Below the pieces are notes generated by a model. It was not told the DNA's origin, ran no database searches, and saw only the letters and a program-made list of their open reading frames with translations. Positions 1 through 10,996 of a DNA stretch of 64,000 bases are shown one piece after another. Source of the stretch: Fusarium oxysporum f. sp. lycopersici 4287 (lineage: Eukaryota > Ascomycota > Sordariomycetes > Hypocreales > Nectriaceae); contig NC_030990.1 of assembly GCF_000149955.1 (NCBI RefSeq), positions 4,143,482 to 4,207,481 of the forward strand. The letters are read 5' to 3'. Within the stretch, counting starts at the first letter, position 1. Every line of letters begins with the position of its first letter. Position numbers and translations under genes: made by a program.

Positions 1-778
1 CTCGCAGGGAAAAACAGGGGTCCTTGACGTGCGGAGGAGCCAATCAGAACAGGAGCGTGCACGGACCTGAGGTTGTTTGAGCAAGTTTTCTCTCTTGTTA
101 GTGAGCGAGTTTTTGTCAGACCATGGACGTTGAATCACAATGAGAAGGTTTAATGATGGTGATAAGTATCGGATATTCGGCATGCACGGATAGAACGGAT
201 ACATTTTGGGGGATATTCGAAAGAGATGGTAGTTGGGAGTTTGAGTTTTAGTAATTTATGCGCAATTTGACGGCTGTTCGACGTTTCTACTGCCGGGTGT
301 AGCCTCAAAGTATCAAGCTCGCATCGCTTGATTGCTCAATCTAAAGAGGTTAGTTGCAGATACAAGCGATCTGATGGGCATCTCGTCTGGCAACCGCACT
401 CCGCGGGGTTAACTCTTCTTCACTACCTTATCCAACATCAGCACTCGGGCTCTTCATACCCGGCAACCTGTGACCTTCACATCTTGTTCGATACAGTCAC
501 CGTAAGCCAAGAAGCGGTTTCATCATATCAACTTGCTCATTCATTCTCACCTGAGTGTCAACAAGTCACACAATCGGAGGGAAACTGGACACTTGCACTC
601 AAACAAAACTTGACTTGTTTGCAGGTAACATGAGCAACTGAAGCGAAAGACAATACCATCATAGCAGGATTATTTATGAGCCAGAGACACACTGGCTCTA
701 TCACGACGCTGGCCGTCTGGATCGTCCCTTCAACTCAAGTCACATCGAACCCGCGCCATCGGCGCATCATAGCTCATC
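1..778. other. Intergenic region upstream of the ferric reductase
   Basis: No gene is supported here. Possible reading frames are short and lack recognisable protein character. A GATAAG hexamer lies at 161-166, and the nonamer GGATATTCG occurs twice, at 171 and 211, 40 nt apart. GATA factors repress iron-uptake genes in many ascomycetes, so these could be regulatory for the reductase downstream, but a GATA hexamer is common by chance. Confidence 0.4.
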
Positions 779-2683
779 ATGGATATGGACCACATGCATC
801 ATGATCCCGGCTTGCGGATGGAAGTCAATTATGCCTTTGCCCGTGGATACTGGTATACCATCGCTGGTGTCGTCGGCGCACTCGCTGCTATTCGTGGCAT
901 CAACTACCTCGACGCTCAGCAAAGGTATGCCATATTGATGACTTCTTGTCGAACACACTGACACTTCGCCAGACTAAAAGCATGTCGCGATCCATCAATA
1001 GACCATCCAACACGTCCACGAGGAGCATTCAGTCAAGCATGGGCGACATCAACCGCCGTCGTTCGCGAAATGGGCCATCCACAATATTACATCCCCATCA
1101 ATGGCCTTCGATGGGCGACACCACTTCCACTCGGTCGAATTATCGTTCTAGCATGTTATTGGGTCGTTATTGTCTACTTGATGAGCTGGAAGGTTTCACA
1201 GAACGACGTGTACTACTGGGAGCGCATCGGATATCGCAACGCATGGGTCACTTTAACCCAGTTCCCGCTGCTCTACCTTTTGGCGACAAAGGTCAACGTT
1301 ATCGGATTCCTGATAGGGAGCAGTCATGAGAGGCTCAACTGGCTGCATCGATGGGTTGCGCGGACCATGTTTGTCACTGCGACGGTTCATGGCTTTCACT
1401 TCTGGACTATGTGGGTGCGCGCCGAGTTCCTTGACTATGCCCTTCAGATTATGCCGCTGGTCAAGTATGGACTTGCAGCTTGGGCTATCCTGCTTTGGAA
1501 CGTTATTACAGGAATTGTTCCCATTCGGAGACTTTCGTATGAGGTTTGGGTGGCTCAGCATGTGCTCACCAGTATCATTATGCTGTGGTTGCTCCACAAG
1601 CATATTCCCTCAAATGCCCGATGGCTGCTGTGGATGAGTGTTTCGTTCCTCGTTTTTGACCGAGCCATGAGATGGGCACTTTTGCTATGGCAAAATGTCC
1701 GTCTTCGACCACAAGGAACTGAGTGTCAGGGTATGAAGCACCTTGGGCATCGAGTCGTTACCCGCGTTGTTGGACAAGCCACCACTGTCGTTACCATCAA
1801 GGATGTGCACTTCAAGTGGAAGGCAGGACAGCATATTTACCTCTGGGTTCCACGTCTTGGACCCTTCGAAGCGCACCCATACACAATCGCATGTGCGCAT
1901 AAGCTCGAAGGCGCATGTTGCTGCAACAGCATCCAGCTTGTCGTGCGCGCCCATAACGGATTCTCCAAACGACTACACGAATATGCGACGAAGAATTCGG
2001 GATCCGAACTTACAGGCTTCGTATCAGGGCCTTATGGCGTTCCCCCGAAATGGAATATTTACGAAACGCTGGTACTAATTGGAGCGTCAACTGGAGCCAG
2101 TTTCGTTGTTCCCATCCTCGAAAGCATTGCGGCAGCGCAAAAATCGAATTGCACACGAAGAGTCGAAATTATCCTCGTTGCGAGAACATCTCAAGAAATC
2201 CAATATTATGTCGAAAGGGCCGAAGAGGCTAGCAGAATGGTACGAGCCAAAGGCGTCGGTGTAAGCATCCATATCGCCATAACAAGCTCCAATCAAACAG
2301 GCCCGGTCTTCACTCGTTCAGAGTCCTCAAACACTAGCGACTCAGACGACATCCAACCCGCCAAGGGACCGACAACAGGTTGCTGCTGCAGCGCAAACGG
2401 TCCAGACGAGAAAGGCTGCCCAAGCGACTCTCCCTGCCGCGGCAAGATAACCGCCACTGTTCCAGAGCTCATCCGCGAATACACGTGCAGACCAGACATC
2501 GAGACCATGATTCGCGAGCCGGTGGAGCAGGCTTGGGGAGAAACAGGGGTTGTTGTTTGCGGTGGGCGAGAGATAGTGGCACGGACGAGGAATTGCGTGA
2601 GTCGTTTGAGCGATGAGCGAGCTGTGCATAAGGGAACGGGAGCGCAGGGGATATATCTGCATGTTGAGGAGTATTCATTTTAA
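779..2683 (+). CDS. Ferric reductase-like transmembrane protein (FRE/NOX superfamily)
   Basis: Predicted flavocytochrome that moves electrons from NADPH through FAD and two membrane hemes, probably to ferric iron or copper outside the cell. Two exons, 779-924 and 973-2683, with a 48-nt intron (GTATGC...GCCAG, CTGAC branch-like site), give 618 residues. Several hydrophobic helices fill the first half. Histidines at about 174, 188, 245 and 259 form two pairs spaced 14 residues apart, the bis-heme pattern. HPYTIA near 350 is the FAD-binding motif, GPYG near 401 and GASTGAS near 419 belong to the nucleotide-binding half, and VVVCGG near 576 is the usual C-terminal Cys-Gly element. The NADPH half carries an unusual Cys-rich, serine/aspartate-rich insertion at about 505-540. 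The second exon frame is certain. The first exon is supported by exact phase agreement. The true substrate cannot be read from sequence. Confidence 0.88.
925..972 (+). other. Intron 1 of the ferric reductase gene
   Basis: 48 nt, GT-AG, phase 2. Removing it joins the first 48 complete codons to the long second exon through a split arginine codon (AG|A) without a stop. Confidence 0.8.
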
Positions 2684-3252
2684 TTTAAGGTCGATAGATA
2701 ATGATGTTATGATTGATGTTAACAAGGCTGAGTGCAGTGAAGTGAAGTGGTTGAACAGGACAGGGATTAGTCGGTGGGCGGTTAGAATGTGGTGGTGGTG
2801 TGCTACGGCAACAAGGTCTAGGCCAGGCCAGGGGAATCAAACAATGGCCTCCACTGTCGGTTAACAAATACTGCACCGCACTGCCTGTGACTTGGCAATG
2901 CATTGACGTATGATGAAACAACCTTCTCCTCCTCCTATCACTCTCGATATCGTGGTACTCACTCCAATTCTATACCATCGTGGAATGCAAAACTGAGATA
3001 TCCAAATCCACCCTCTAAAGCACCCGGCACGTCGATAGCTCCCTTCCACTAGCACTACTACTCTCAACTAGGCTAGCCCCAGCCCCTCCAATTGGTCCCT
3101 CCTGACCCTTGAACCCCCGAATCTCCATTCCTCCACTTTCTCTTCATCACTTTATTTCCTCTCCAGCATCAACAACGCTGTGTTTCTTTGTCTCTCTTTT
3201 TCTTTTTTAAATGCTTCATCGCTGAGACTGTTTTCATTTTCCTCAGCGCGCC
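2684..3252. other. Intergenic region between ferric reductase and the four-helix protein
   Basis: Nothing resembling a gene. From about 3060 to 3240 the + strand becomes strongly pyrimidine-rich (many CT runs), as is usual for promoters and 5' leaders of filamentous fungi, and this leads directly into the ATG at 3253. Confidence 0.5.
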
Positions 3253-3909
3253 ATGCCTTCACGGCCGCGGCGGCGTAATCGCCCGGAGAGGCTGTCGAGG
3301 CCGTATGCGATGGTGCACGCGGGTGTGAGATTGATTGCTTGGATTACCAGCCTCGCTTCGATTCTACTGCTCGCATTTGTTTGCAAAGAATGGCCTTCGA
3401 AGAGTCAGGTCATTATCGCAGGTGCTGTCGGTGTGAGTAGCCCCTCTCCTCAACGTCTTTGGTTACGCAAAACTGACGTGCTCTAGTGTGCAATCGCAAT
3501 GCTCAACGATAGCTGGGAGGTGTTAGCAGTGACAGATGCTTCATTTACAGTTCCCAGATTAGCTACATCGAGAAGAGTCCTGCACGACTTGTTCTCTCTA
3601 GCTCTTTGTGTTGGCGGAATCATCATGATGTGGGTATCAAACATTAACATCACCAACGACAAAAACGCCGAGCAGAAGCGTCAAGAGCAGTGGCTCATGG
3701 CTGCCCTGTGGGCCTTGATCGCTGTGGTGTAAGTTTCCCCCTCTTTGGAAGGGTCACGTTACTGATAAGCGTGATGTAGTGGCTGGAGATTAATCTTTGC
3801 TATCTGGGGTTGTGTGGATTGTACTGGCGAGGCCAGACGTGCTGCGCGGAGAAGGCAGCGACGGAGAGGGAGAGAAAATGATCCCTGGCGACAGATGGGG
3901 ATTCTCTGA
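3253..3909 (+). CDS. Small four-helix membrane protein, unknown function
   Basis: Three exons (3253-3432, 3487-3728, 3780-3909) with phase-consistent GT-AG introns of 54 and 51 nt encode 183 residues. Four hydrophobic segments are visible: about residues 22-41, 55-75, 97-117 and 134-155. Both ends are rich in arginine (PSRPRRRNR at the start; RRAARRRQRRRGR near the end), so both termini probably face the cytoplasm. The layout resembles small fungal MARVEL-like or SUR7-like tetraspan proteins, but no diagnostic motif of either is present and I do not assign a family. An acidic-polar loop with NITNDKN lies between helices 3 and 4. It is in the same orientation as the genes on either side. Confidence 0.75.
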
Positions 3910-5158
3910 ATGATGTGTTATTGCATTACGATTTGAAGTTTTGATGGCAGACGAGGAACGCGACATTCATGCATTCAACGGCGCTTGGTGTTTGGGACAT
4001 TGACACGATAGACATGCCAACTTATTTTCTACGACTGCGAGAGGATTTTCGACGACATCATGGGACCGAATCACCACCGGGGTTGATTATGACGTCGATT
4101 GGCCTGGCAACGACTTACCTATGCCGTCATGACTTGAACCTCTGGACCACCGATTCTACGGCTGATTCTTCTGGACCTTCCTATGCGATTTCGAGGAATT
4201 CGCGAGAGCGTTTGCGCGGGGGCTTCGATGTCTCTTCGATCTTGTGCAGAAACTGTATGGACGACTGTCAAGCCAGATCATACCGAAATACCTGACGGCG
4301 TCGACACGAGCATTGGTACCAGGTGCATTTTACCTTCAGCCGAAAACGGGGGCTCTACCACTATTATTTTATGACTGCCAGCGCCGAAGCTTGTGAGAGA
4401 TGGATCTGGTCACACTGCTCTCGACAGTCGCCGAATAATAGCGATTGAATCCGTCGTCGAACTTTCTGAGCAATTGGTGAGACCAGCGAAGAGGGACTAC
4501 GACCTCTGTTGTAGAAGCTGCGGAGGGCTGCGGCGCATATGAGGTTTAAGTTCTCCCAGCAGCTTGGATGAACGGCCCATATCTCCACGCGGAATCGGTT
4601 ATAGAAGGCGAATGGCATACAGAACATCTTGATGACCGCTTGTTGGCTCATTGACTTTGAGCCTCAAAGTTTTTTTTTAGCGTTTACTGTCGAATCCGAA
4701 ATACCAACTGCGTTCAACATAAGCGCCGCATCCAAATTTCCTCCGTCATTCTTTTCCCAGAATACTTCGAACCTTTGACTACAGTAATAGCTACTCAGCA
4801 AGCCCCCTGAGGTTATCTCGAGGTGGTTCATGTGATTTGTCGCTTGAGGCCGATGCTTATGGTTCTTGCTTCACAGAGTTACTAAAGCTATAGACACCGA
4901 CTGCATTGAGTTTGCTTTCAGACTGTTCCCGAGGCTAATGCTCCTACCAGCTGATGGTTTCGAAGCATCTAATGAGCCAATTCGTCTGAAGCGATGAGAG
5001 ACTCTGATGCAACGTTCCATGTCATTCTTCTCATCAGGAGGTTATCGGGAACCTAATTGCCCATCAGCTGTGTGTAGTTGATTCGACAAGATCTGGAGTA
5101 AAAGATCCTTCTTCCTTGACTGGCTTGCAGAGACGTGATTGTCTTCACAATACATGTA
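3910..5158. other. Intergenic region upstream of the OPT transporter
   Basis: 1.25 kb with only short reading frames. Open stretches at 3969-4295 (+), 4183-4374 (+) and 4364-4651 (-) lack recognisable domains, and none joins its neighbours through plausible introns. It could hold a decayed gene, but nothing identifies one. A T9 run lies at 4670-4678. The last bases contain an ATG-TAA start-stop pair that overlaps the transporter start. Confidence 0.4.
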
Positions 5159-5159
5159 A
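5154..5159 (+). promoter_or_regulatory. Start-stop upstream ORF (ATG TAA) overlapping the OPT start
   Basis: The bases ATGTAATGG place a two-codon ORF (ATG followed at once by TAA) so that its last A is the first base of the transporter ATG at 5159. Such minimal ORFs stall or recycle ribosomes and can lower translation of the main ORF. It matters only if the transcript begins upstream of 5154, which the sequence cannot show. Confidence 0.55.
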
Positions 5160-7711
5160 TGGCTTCCCTACAACAACTAAGGACAACCGCTACAGATGGC
5201 GATATTACTCTTGTGGACATCATATCTCGAATCAATGACAAACCAAAGCAAAACGGCAGTAGCAGCCGAGAGAAAAACGAGCAACAAGACCCAAGAGAAC
5301 CCCTCAAAGACATCCTAAGGAGGCTTGTGGAAGAGCACGAGCATGACCAGAATTTCCCCGACGACCTTCTCAACCGGGCGCGCGAATATCTCGAGAACGA
5401 ACATGACGAGCAACAAGATGCTGAGCCGGGCCAGAGCATCTCTAGAGAATTCGAGGCTCAAAAGGAATTGATGCTAAATGGCTCCATCTATCCTGAAGTC
5501 CGAGCTGTTGTGGATGACACGGACGACCCGACCTTGCCAGTCGGCACATTCAGAGTATTCCTTTTGGGAACAATTTTTGCAATCGTTGGCACTGGAGTCG
5601 AACAGTTCTTTTCACTTCGAATGCCTCCTATTGGACTTTCGACATTTATTGTACAGATATTAGCGTTGCCCGTGGGGATGTTGTTGGCGAAATGGCTGCC
5701 GACGAGGAAATTTCGGGTGTTTTTGTGGGAGTTCACACTCAATCCAGGACCGTTCAACCAAAAGGAGCAGATTCTCATCGCAATGATGGCAAATGTGACA
5801 TTTGGCGGCTCTGCAATTGGAGCCTACATCGTGAGCATCATTCAAGTCCTGAAACTCGATGTCTTTTACGGAGAGAAGAACCTCTCGAATAGTATCCCTT
5901 GGCAAATCCTCACGCTCATATCGACCCAGTTCATGGGATATGGATGTGCAGGTCTTGTTCGAAGGTTTCTGGTATACCCGCCGTCAATGATCTGGCCAAA
6001 GGCTTTGGCGAATATTGCACTTGCCAAGGCGTTGAACAAAGATAATGGACATTCAGAAGATACAGTGCATGGGTGGAAATTGTCGCGATACAAGTTCTTC
6101 TTGATCTGCTTTACTTCCATGTTCTTCTACTTCTGGATTCCCAATTACTTGTTCAAAGCTCTTTACTTGTTCAACTGGCCGACATGGATATCACCAGGCA
6201 ACGTCACACTCGCCCTCATAGCTGGATCAACCTGCGGTTTGGGCCTCAACCCCTTACCAACATTAGACTGGAACGTCGCCACCTATCTCGGCGACCCTAT
6301 AGTAACACCCTTCTTCACACTCATGAACTTTGCAAGCGGCATGGCAATATGGGGCTTCATAGTCGCGCCGCTGGTGTACTTCAACAATGTCTGGGACACG
6401 GGCTACCTCCCTATCAACAACAACTACATCTACGACAACCACGGCTCGCGGTACAACATCTCGCGCGTATTGCTGCCCGACCTTACGCTTAATCAGACCG
6501 CGTACCACGAGTACAGTGTCCCCCTCATGACTTCCACTCAGGTGATCAAGTATGCGGCTGCCTTTATGATATATGTTGCTACACCCGTGCACATGTACCT
6601 CTGGCACCGTAAGGATATCATGTCTGGAATACGAGCTTGTTGGGCACGGAAGTCGCGAGACGAGGAGTTTAACGATGTGCACAACCGTCTTATGTCTGCG
6701 TATCCGGAGTGTCCTCACTGGTGGTACATTGTCATTCTTGTTGCGTCTTTCATCATCGCCTGTGTCTCGGTGAGCCTGTGGCCAACAGGCATGCCAATAT
6801 GGGGCATCGTTCTAGCTGTCCTCTTCACCGTCGTGTTGCAAATTCCGATTGGGATGCTCTTGGCCGTTACGAACTTAGAGGTTTCAACACGTATCCTTTC
6901 CCAGCTTATTGCTGGCTATGTATTCGAGGGCCGGCCAATTCCGAACATGATATTCAAGATGTTCAGTTTCATGTCGACACATCAGTCGCTCAACTTTGCT
7001 GGTGATCTCAAGCTTGCGCACTATGCCAAGATTCCACCGAGGTGGGCATTTGCAGCACAGGTTTATGCGACGCTTCTGGCAGGTTTCGTTGCGTTGGGCG
7101 TGAATCACTGGTTACTTCGCAACGTTGAGGAGGTGTGTCAAGCGCATCAGAAAGACCGCTTCACGTGTCCCCGTACGCACACTTTCTTTATGTCCTCGGT
7201 GATATGGGGCGTCGTCGGACCACGTCGATTGTTCGGTACGCAAGGCCCCTACCGGGCCATCACATACACAATCCCCATCGGTGTCATATTTCCCATAGCC
7301 GTATACCTCCTCTCTAAGCGGTGGCCCAACGCTTTCTGGCGCAACGTCAACGCGCCAGTCCTATTCTCAGGACCGATGGCATGGGCTCCTTACAACTGGA
7401 GCTACGTGCAGGGCTCGGTGGTTCTAGCGTTCGTGTTCAACAAGGTGATCAAGAGGCGGTACGCGGCGTGGTGGGAGAAGTACGCGTACGTGCTGACGAG
7501 TTCTATGAGCGCGGCTGTTGGTATTTCTGGCGCGGTGATGTACTTTGCGGTGCAGCATACGGGGGTTAAGTTGGATTGGTGGGGGAACAGGGTTCAGACG
7601 GAAGGTGTTGATCAACGGGGTTTTCTGGCAGGTGGAAAGGTTGTCGACTGTTCGATGCTGAAGGTGCCTGAGAAGGGTTACTTTGATATCGGGTTTGAGT
7701 GGAAGGTGTAA
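5159..7711 (+). CDS. Oligopeptide transporter, OPT family
   Basis: Proton-coupled transporter of small peptides or related compounds (glutathione, metal chelates) at the plasma or vacuolar membrane. The reading frame is open from 5159 with no intron and encodes 850 residues, the usual length for fungal OPT proteins. A hydrophilic, acidic N-terminal tail of about 120 residues precedes many hydrophobic segments. Family hallmarks include NPGPFNQKE in the second membrane region, DWNVATYLGDP, WPTGMPIWG, an IPNMIFKMF stretch and the late THQSLNFAGDLKLAHYAKIP region. The in-frame GTG upstream is not used as a start. The first in-frame ATG has GTA ATG GCT context. Substrate is not predictable. The family also contains yellow-stripe-like metal-chelate carriers, but NPG placement and length favour the oligopeptide branch. 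Lies downstream of a ferric reductase on the same strand. Confidence 0.93.
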   Translation: MASLQQLRTTATDGDITLVDIISRINDKPKQNGSSSREKNEQQDPREPLKDILRRLVEEHEHDQNFPDDLLNRAREYLENEHDEQQDAEPGQSISREFEAQKELMLNGSIYPEVRAVVDDTDDPTLPVGTFRVFLLGTIFAIVGTGVEQFFSLRMPPIGLSTFIVQILALPVGMLLAKWLPTRKFRVFLWEFTLNPGPFNQKEQILIAMMANVTFGGSAIGAYIVSIIQVLKLDVFYGEKNLSNSIPWQILTLISTQFMGYGCAGLVRRFLVYPPSMIWPKALANIALAKALNKDNGHSEDTVHGWKLSRYKFFLICFTSMFFYFWIPNYLFKALYLFNWPTWISPGNVTLALIAGSTCGLGLNPLPTLDWNVATYLGDPIVTPFFTLMNFASGMAIWGFIVAPLVYFNNVWDTGYLPINNNYIYDNHGSRYNISRVLLPDLTLNQTAYHEYSVPLMTSTQVIKYAAAFMIYVATPVHMYLWHRKDIMSGIRACWARKSRDEEFNDVHNRLMSAYPECPHWWYIVILVASFIIACVSVSLWPTGMPIWGIVLAVLFTVVLQIPIGMLLAVTNLEVSTRILSQLIAGYVFEGRPIPNMIFKMFSFMSTHQSLNFAGDLKLAHYAKIPPRWAFAAQVYATLLAGFVALGVNHWLLRNVEEVCQAHQKDRFTCPRTHTFFMSSVIWGVVGPRRLFGTQGPYRAITYTIPIGVIFPIAVYLLSKRWPNAFWRNVNAPVLFSGPMAWAPYNWSYVQGSVVLAFVFNKVIKRRYAAWWEKYAYVLTSSMSAAVGISGAVMYFAVQHTGVKLDWWGNRVQTEGVDQRGFLAGGKVVDCSMLKVPEKGYFDIGFEWKV

Positions 7712-10316
7712 GTCACAGTTGGCTCTGTGCTGAGAAGTTGTTTGCGCATCGACAAAGTAACGGAAGTGTTTCATTATCTGCCTACTAAACTGTTAAGAAG
7801 TTTTCCAACGCAGTCAATATATTTTTAACCTTCCATACAGATATTGTCCATAAGCATTTGATAACAACCTAATCTTAGACTTGAACAGCACAAACTCATA
7901 GTGATCTCACCAGGACCTTTTCTTGGGAGGCGAGGGCCAAGAATAGCAACACGAGTGTTCCTGACAGCTGACACACTTAGGTTAATAATTAGGCTTTGCC
8001 TTTACATATTTAGCAACTGAATTTGCCATCAACGTCTGCCTGTTAACCGCGCGCGGATAATGAAACATGCGGCCACAAACGCGCCGTCGATCGGCAACCT
8101 GATAACGTCGCCACTTTGTTGGTTGTTGTTGGTTCTGCATATATTACTATTTCGGTAAGACCAGAATGATGACCGAAATGGTTACGAAGCACCAATCATC
8201 TGATACACAGTCAAGAGCTGCGATGAGACTGAAACAGGGCGCCAGAGGAATTTATCTTAAATAAACTTTATCATGATAAACGTATGACCGTTCGAGGGTG
8301 GGCGTTTGGTGTCGAAGATGCAAGTGAAAGTCGCGTACCCGGGAGCTCGGTTCGGCGCTTGGAGTTAAGACGGGAGAGTCAGCCTGTCAATCGCTGTAAT
8401 GGACATTCGAGATGGAACAAAATCATGGCCATCGGAATTAAGAAGCGCGCGTGGGAACATCGTGTGTAAGCTGAATTCGAAGGAAGAGGCAACCAGAAGC
8501 ATGCGGAGTTAAGTCAACAAGGAAGAGAAAAGCGATGATGGAATCGTCCGTAGGGAATGAGGTATATCAACCCAAACATGAAAGCTACTGCGCCTACTCT
8601 GCTCTCACTCTGAGGGACAGGGAGCGAGGCAGTGCCACAGAAGCGAACGAGCTACAGCAGAAAATCACCGGGGTCAAGGTTCTGCCTTACAGGGCTGGAT
8701 TGCGCCATTCCGCTTTAGGTCTTGGAGATGGGGTCGAGTTTGAGGCCTTTGCTCAGCCCTTTTTTTCTTCTTCAACGGATGCATCATACATGCATGCATG
8801 CATTAATTCTTGATCGAGATGCTGCTACATGAGAGAATTAAATTTCAAACTGCGAAACACTCTTTTGAGAAATCAGAAGATCTTTTCGGTGAGGCAGCCA
8901 AAAAGGCAATCGTCCTAGTATTGGGGGCCGTTTCCTGCGTTAGTCTTATCGGAAGAGGCAGCACTCTCTCGGTACCGGAAGAGTCTAAAATCCGCACCTT
9001 GGGTGGTATTTTGGCTGTCATGAGCCAATAGAATAATTGGATTGTTGCTAATGCCTGTCTATGTAACTGTGCCGCGAGCTGGGGGAATCACACAAATTGG
9101 ACTATGGGTTTCTGAGTCCTTGGCTTGGGACTTTGGTTACTTCTCGTTTCATTACCGAGGGAAAAGGGAAACGTCATTTTGGGCCTGAAGCTATTCGCAC
9201 CAGGTCGTGTAACGCTGCAATGCGCATTTGACAAGTCTACATGGGATGACGTACGCGCGCCCTTGGTCCTACATACTTTGAAAATGCTCTTCTGGCATCT
9301 TCCAACGGTTTTTGATCACGTTCTGCATCATTGTGCAAGCCCAGTTGAACTGTGCGTCCCGATATGACAAGCATAGGTAGGTTCATCTGTACGATATTAG
9401 TTCCCGCTGCATGTCAAAAGGAAGAGGCATCCAATGAATCCTTGACGTTGATCAAACCTGTTTGTCTGACAATGATGATATTGATGCGAGGCTGAACAAA
9501 AAACGGTTCCAGTCAATCTTGAAGAATGGTAGTGATCCTGGTTAGCTTAGGGCTGAGGCTGTGAGAACCGGCGTCGATTTTTAGGCGGACCCAAGCCTCG
9601 ATAGGCGTCCCCCAGCACTGCCCGCGATTTGAATGAGTGGACAGGGGGTGACTCAGAGCGAATGAGGAAGAGGTCACCGAATGCAGAACATTACATTTTT
9701 TTGAGTAGCACTTGCATACCTAGGTAGGGAAGAATAGTACTTACACTTTAGTCCTTGACAAGGTTTTGGTTGGTCTAGAGGCGTTTTGGTCTGCAGACCA
9801 TTTTTCTGCGAGTCCTTGATGACTCAATCGCCGGGGGGATCCCATGATGCAGGATAATGGGGTATTGTAACTTAGTCTTTGGCCGAAGGACATTTTCGAG
9901 TCCGACGGACAAACTCGCGTAGCAACAGAGGGAACGAAATAGACTCGGGATAGTAAACTTGTTGGTCGAGATGCCTTTTCTTCTTCTTCTTCATGATATC
10001 TGTTGGTGATAATTTTAGGGTCATGTTTCAACCGTGGCCGCGTGTTGTCGGCCATTGAAGTCCTAGATTACGTTGTTGCTCAATTGTAAAATCCCAATTC
10101 ATCTGCCCATGAGTTGATTCTTGTTTTAATTACGGGATTGTCACTTGTCGTCCGTGTCCTGATCTCCCGCTTCGACACCCGTTCCTCGATCCCACTAGCC
10201 TTCCAATTGATTAAACCTGTGATGCTCATTGACTCTGTGGTTCTGGCGGTTCGAACCAACAGTGACTGTCATGGGTGGCCGTGGCTGAGATGACCCAGGG
10301 GGGAGTCACCGGCATG
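7712..10316. other. Long intergenic region, no gene seen
   Basis: About 2.6 kb without a supportable gene. Short open stretches (8284-8469, 8535-8813, 8810-9031, 9125-9367 on +; 9741-10055 on -) have no family resemblance. Notable sequence: a 10-bp palindrome CCGCGCGCGG at 8047-8056, a CATGCATGCATGCAT run near 8790-8803, and CTAGGTAGG near 9720, a motif that recurs in Fusarium-type intergenic DNA. It may hold distal regulatory sites for the gene at 10997 or an unseen non-coding RNA. Confidence 0.4.
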
Positions 10317-10996
10317 GGCATTTTCCTTGGGGGCCAGGACTAGACAGGGATCACTGTTAGTGGCCGCAGACGGTAGGCAGAAACGGCCTTCTCCACCTTC
10401 AAGGCTGCCTTCTGGCTGTACTGTAGAGAACCAAGCCTCTGGGAGGGAACACCACCCTTTTTGCAAGTACTACAGGCTTCTTTGTATATATCTTCGAACC
10501 GCTTGCGAACCACTCACTTACACCACAACCAACATCACACTACTGCACACACTCTCAAAAACCAACCCCAGGCACCAACACCCCATATTTTACACTTACT
10601 CTACAAGACGTACAGTAAAGTCTGGTCTAGTTTAGTCCCCAGGCATCCAATTACTACAAAGTCACTCGGTACTTGGCTTACACAGCTTTCAAACTACCCT
10701 TCCTCATTTCTATATAACCCACCCCCATCTGCCACTCTCTCAACAACCAAACAAAACACTCAATTCATCTTACACAAACACTACTATAAGAGCTTGAACT
10801 TTTCTCTCTCTTCAAACTGTCTTCTCAACAATCACCTCTTATCATTGAGAACATCGTCCACAACCGTCGTCGTCGAAGCAGCACTTCTTCACCACCTGAG
10901 CAGACTATAACAAGAACACATCGTCTGCCTCCGGTTGTCATCCAAGAGGATCCCCCACAGCGCAACAGTCGCTTAGAACCTCACACCACCGACACA
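10317..10996 (+). promoter_or_regulatory. ATG-free promoter/leader of the 10997 gene
   Basis: The 680 bases before the start codon contain no ATG on the + strand, where about ten would be expected by chance. From about 10480 the + strand is strongly depleted in G and rich in CA/CT runs. TATA-like stretches lie at 10483-10490 (TTGTATATAT) and 10709-10718 (TCTATATAAC). This composition fits a long, unstructured 5' leader from which ribosomes scan without obstruction to the ATG at 10997. The transcript start is not visible. Confidence 0.6.

Noticed and set aside
8284..9367. Four open frames of 60-92 codons
   Set aside because: Short, overlapping poorly, no recognisable domains, and no splice sites that join them.
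10180..10270. GGTTCGAACC at 10248-10257, which matches a tRNA B-box core
   Set aside because: No A-box at the right distance upstream and no cloverleaf arms could be paired around it.
10461..10910. 149-codon open frame in the leader of the 10997 gene
   Set aside because: It has no ATG at all, and the composition is that of a leader, not a protein.
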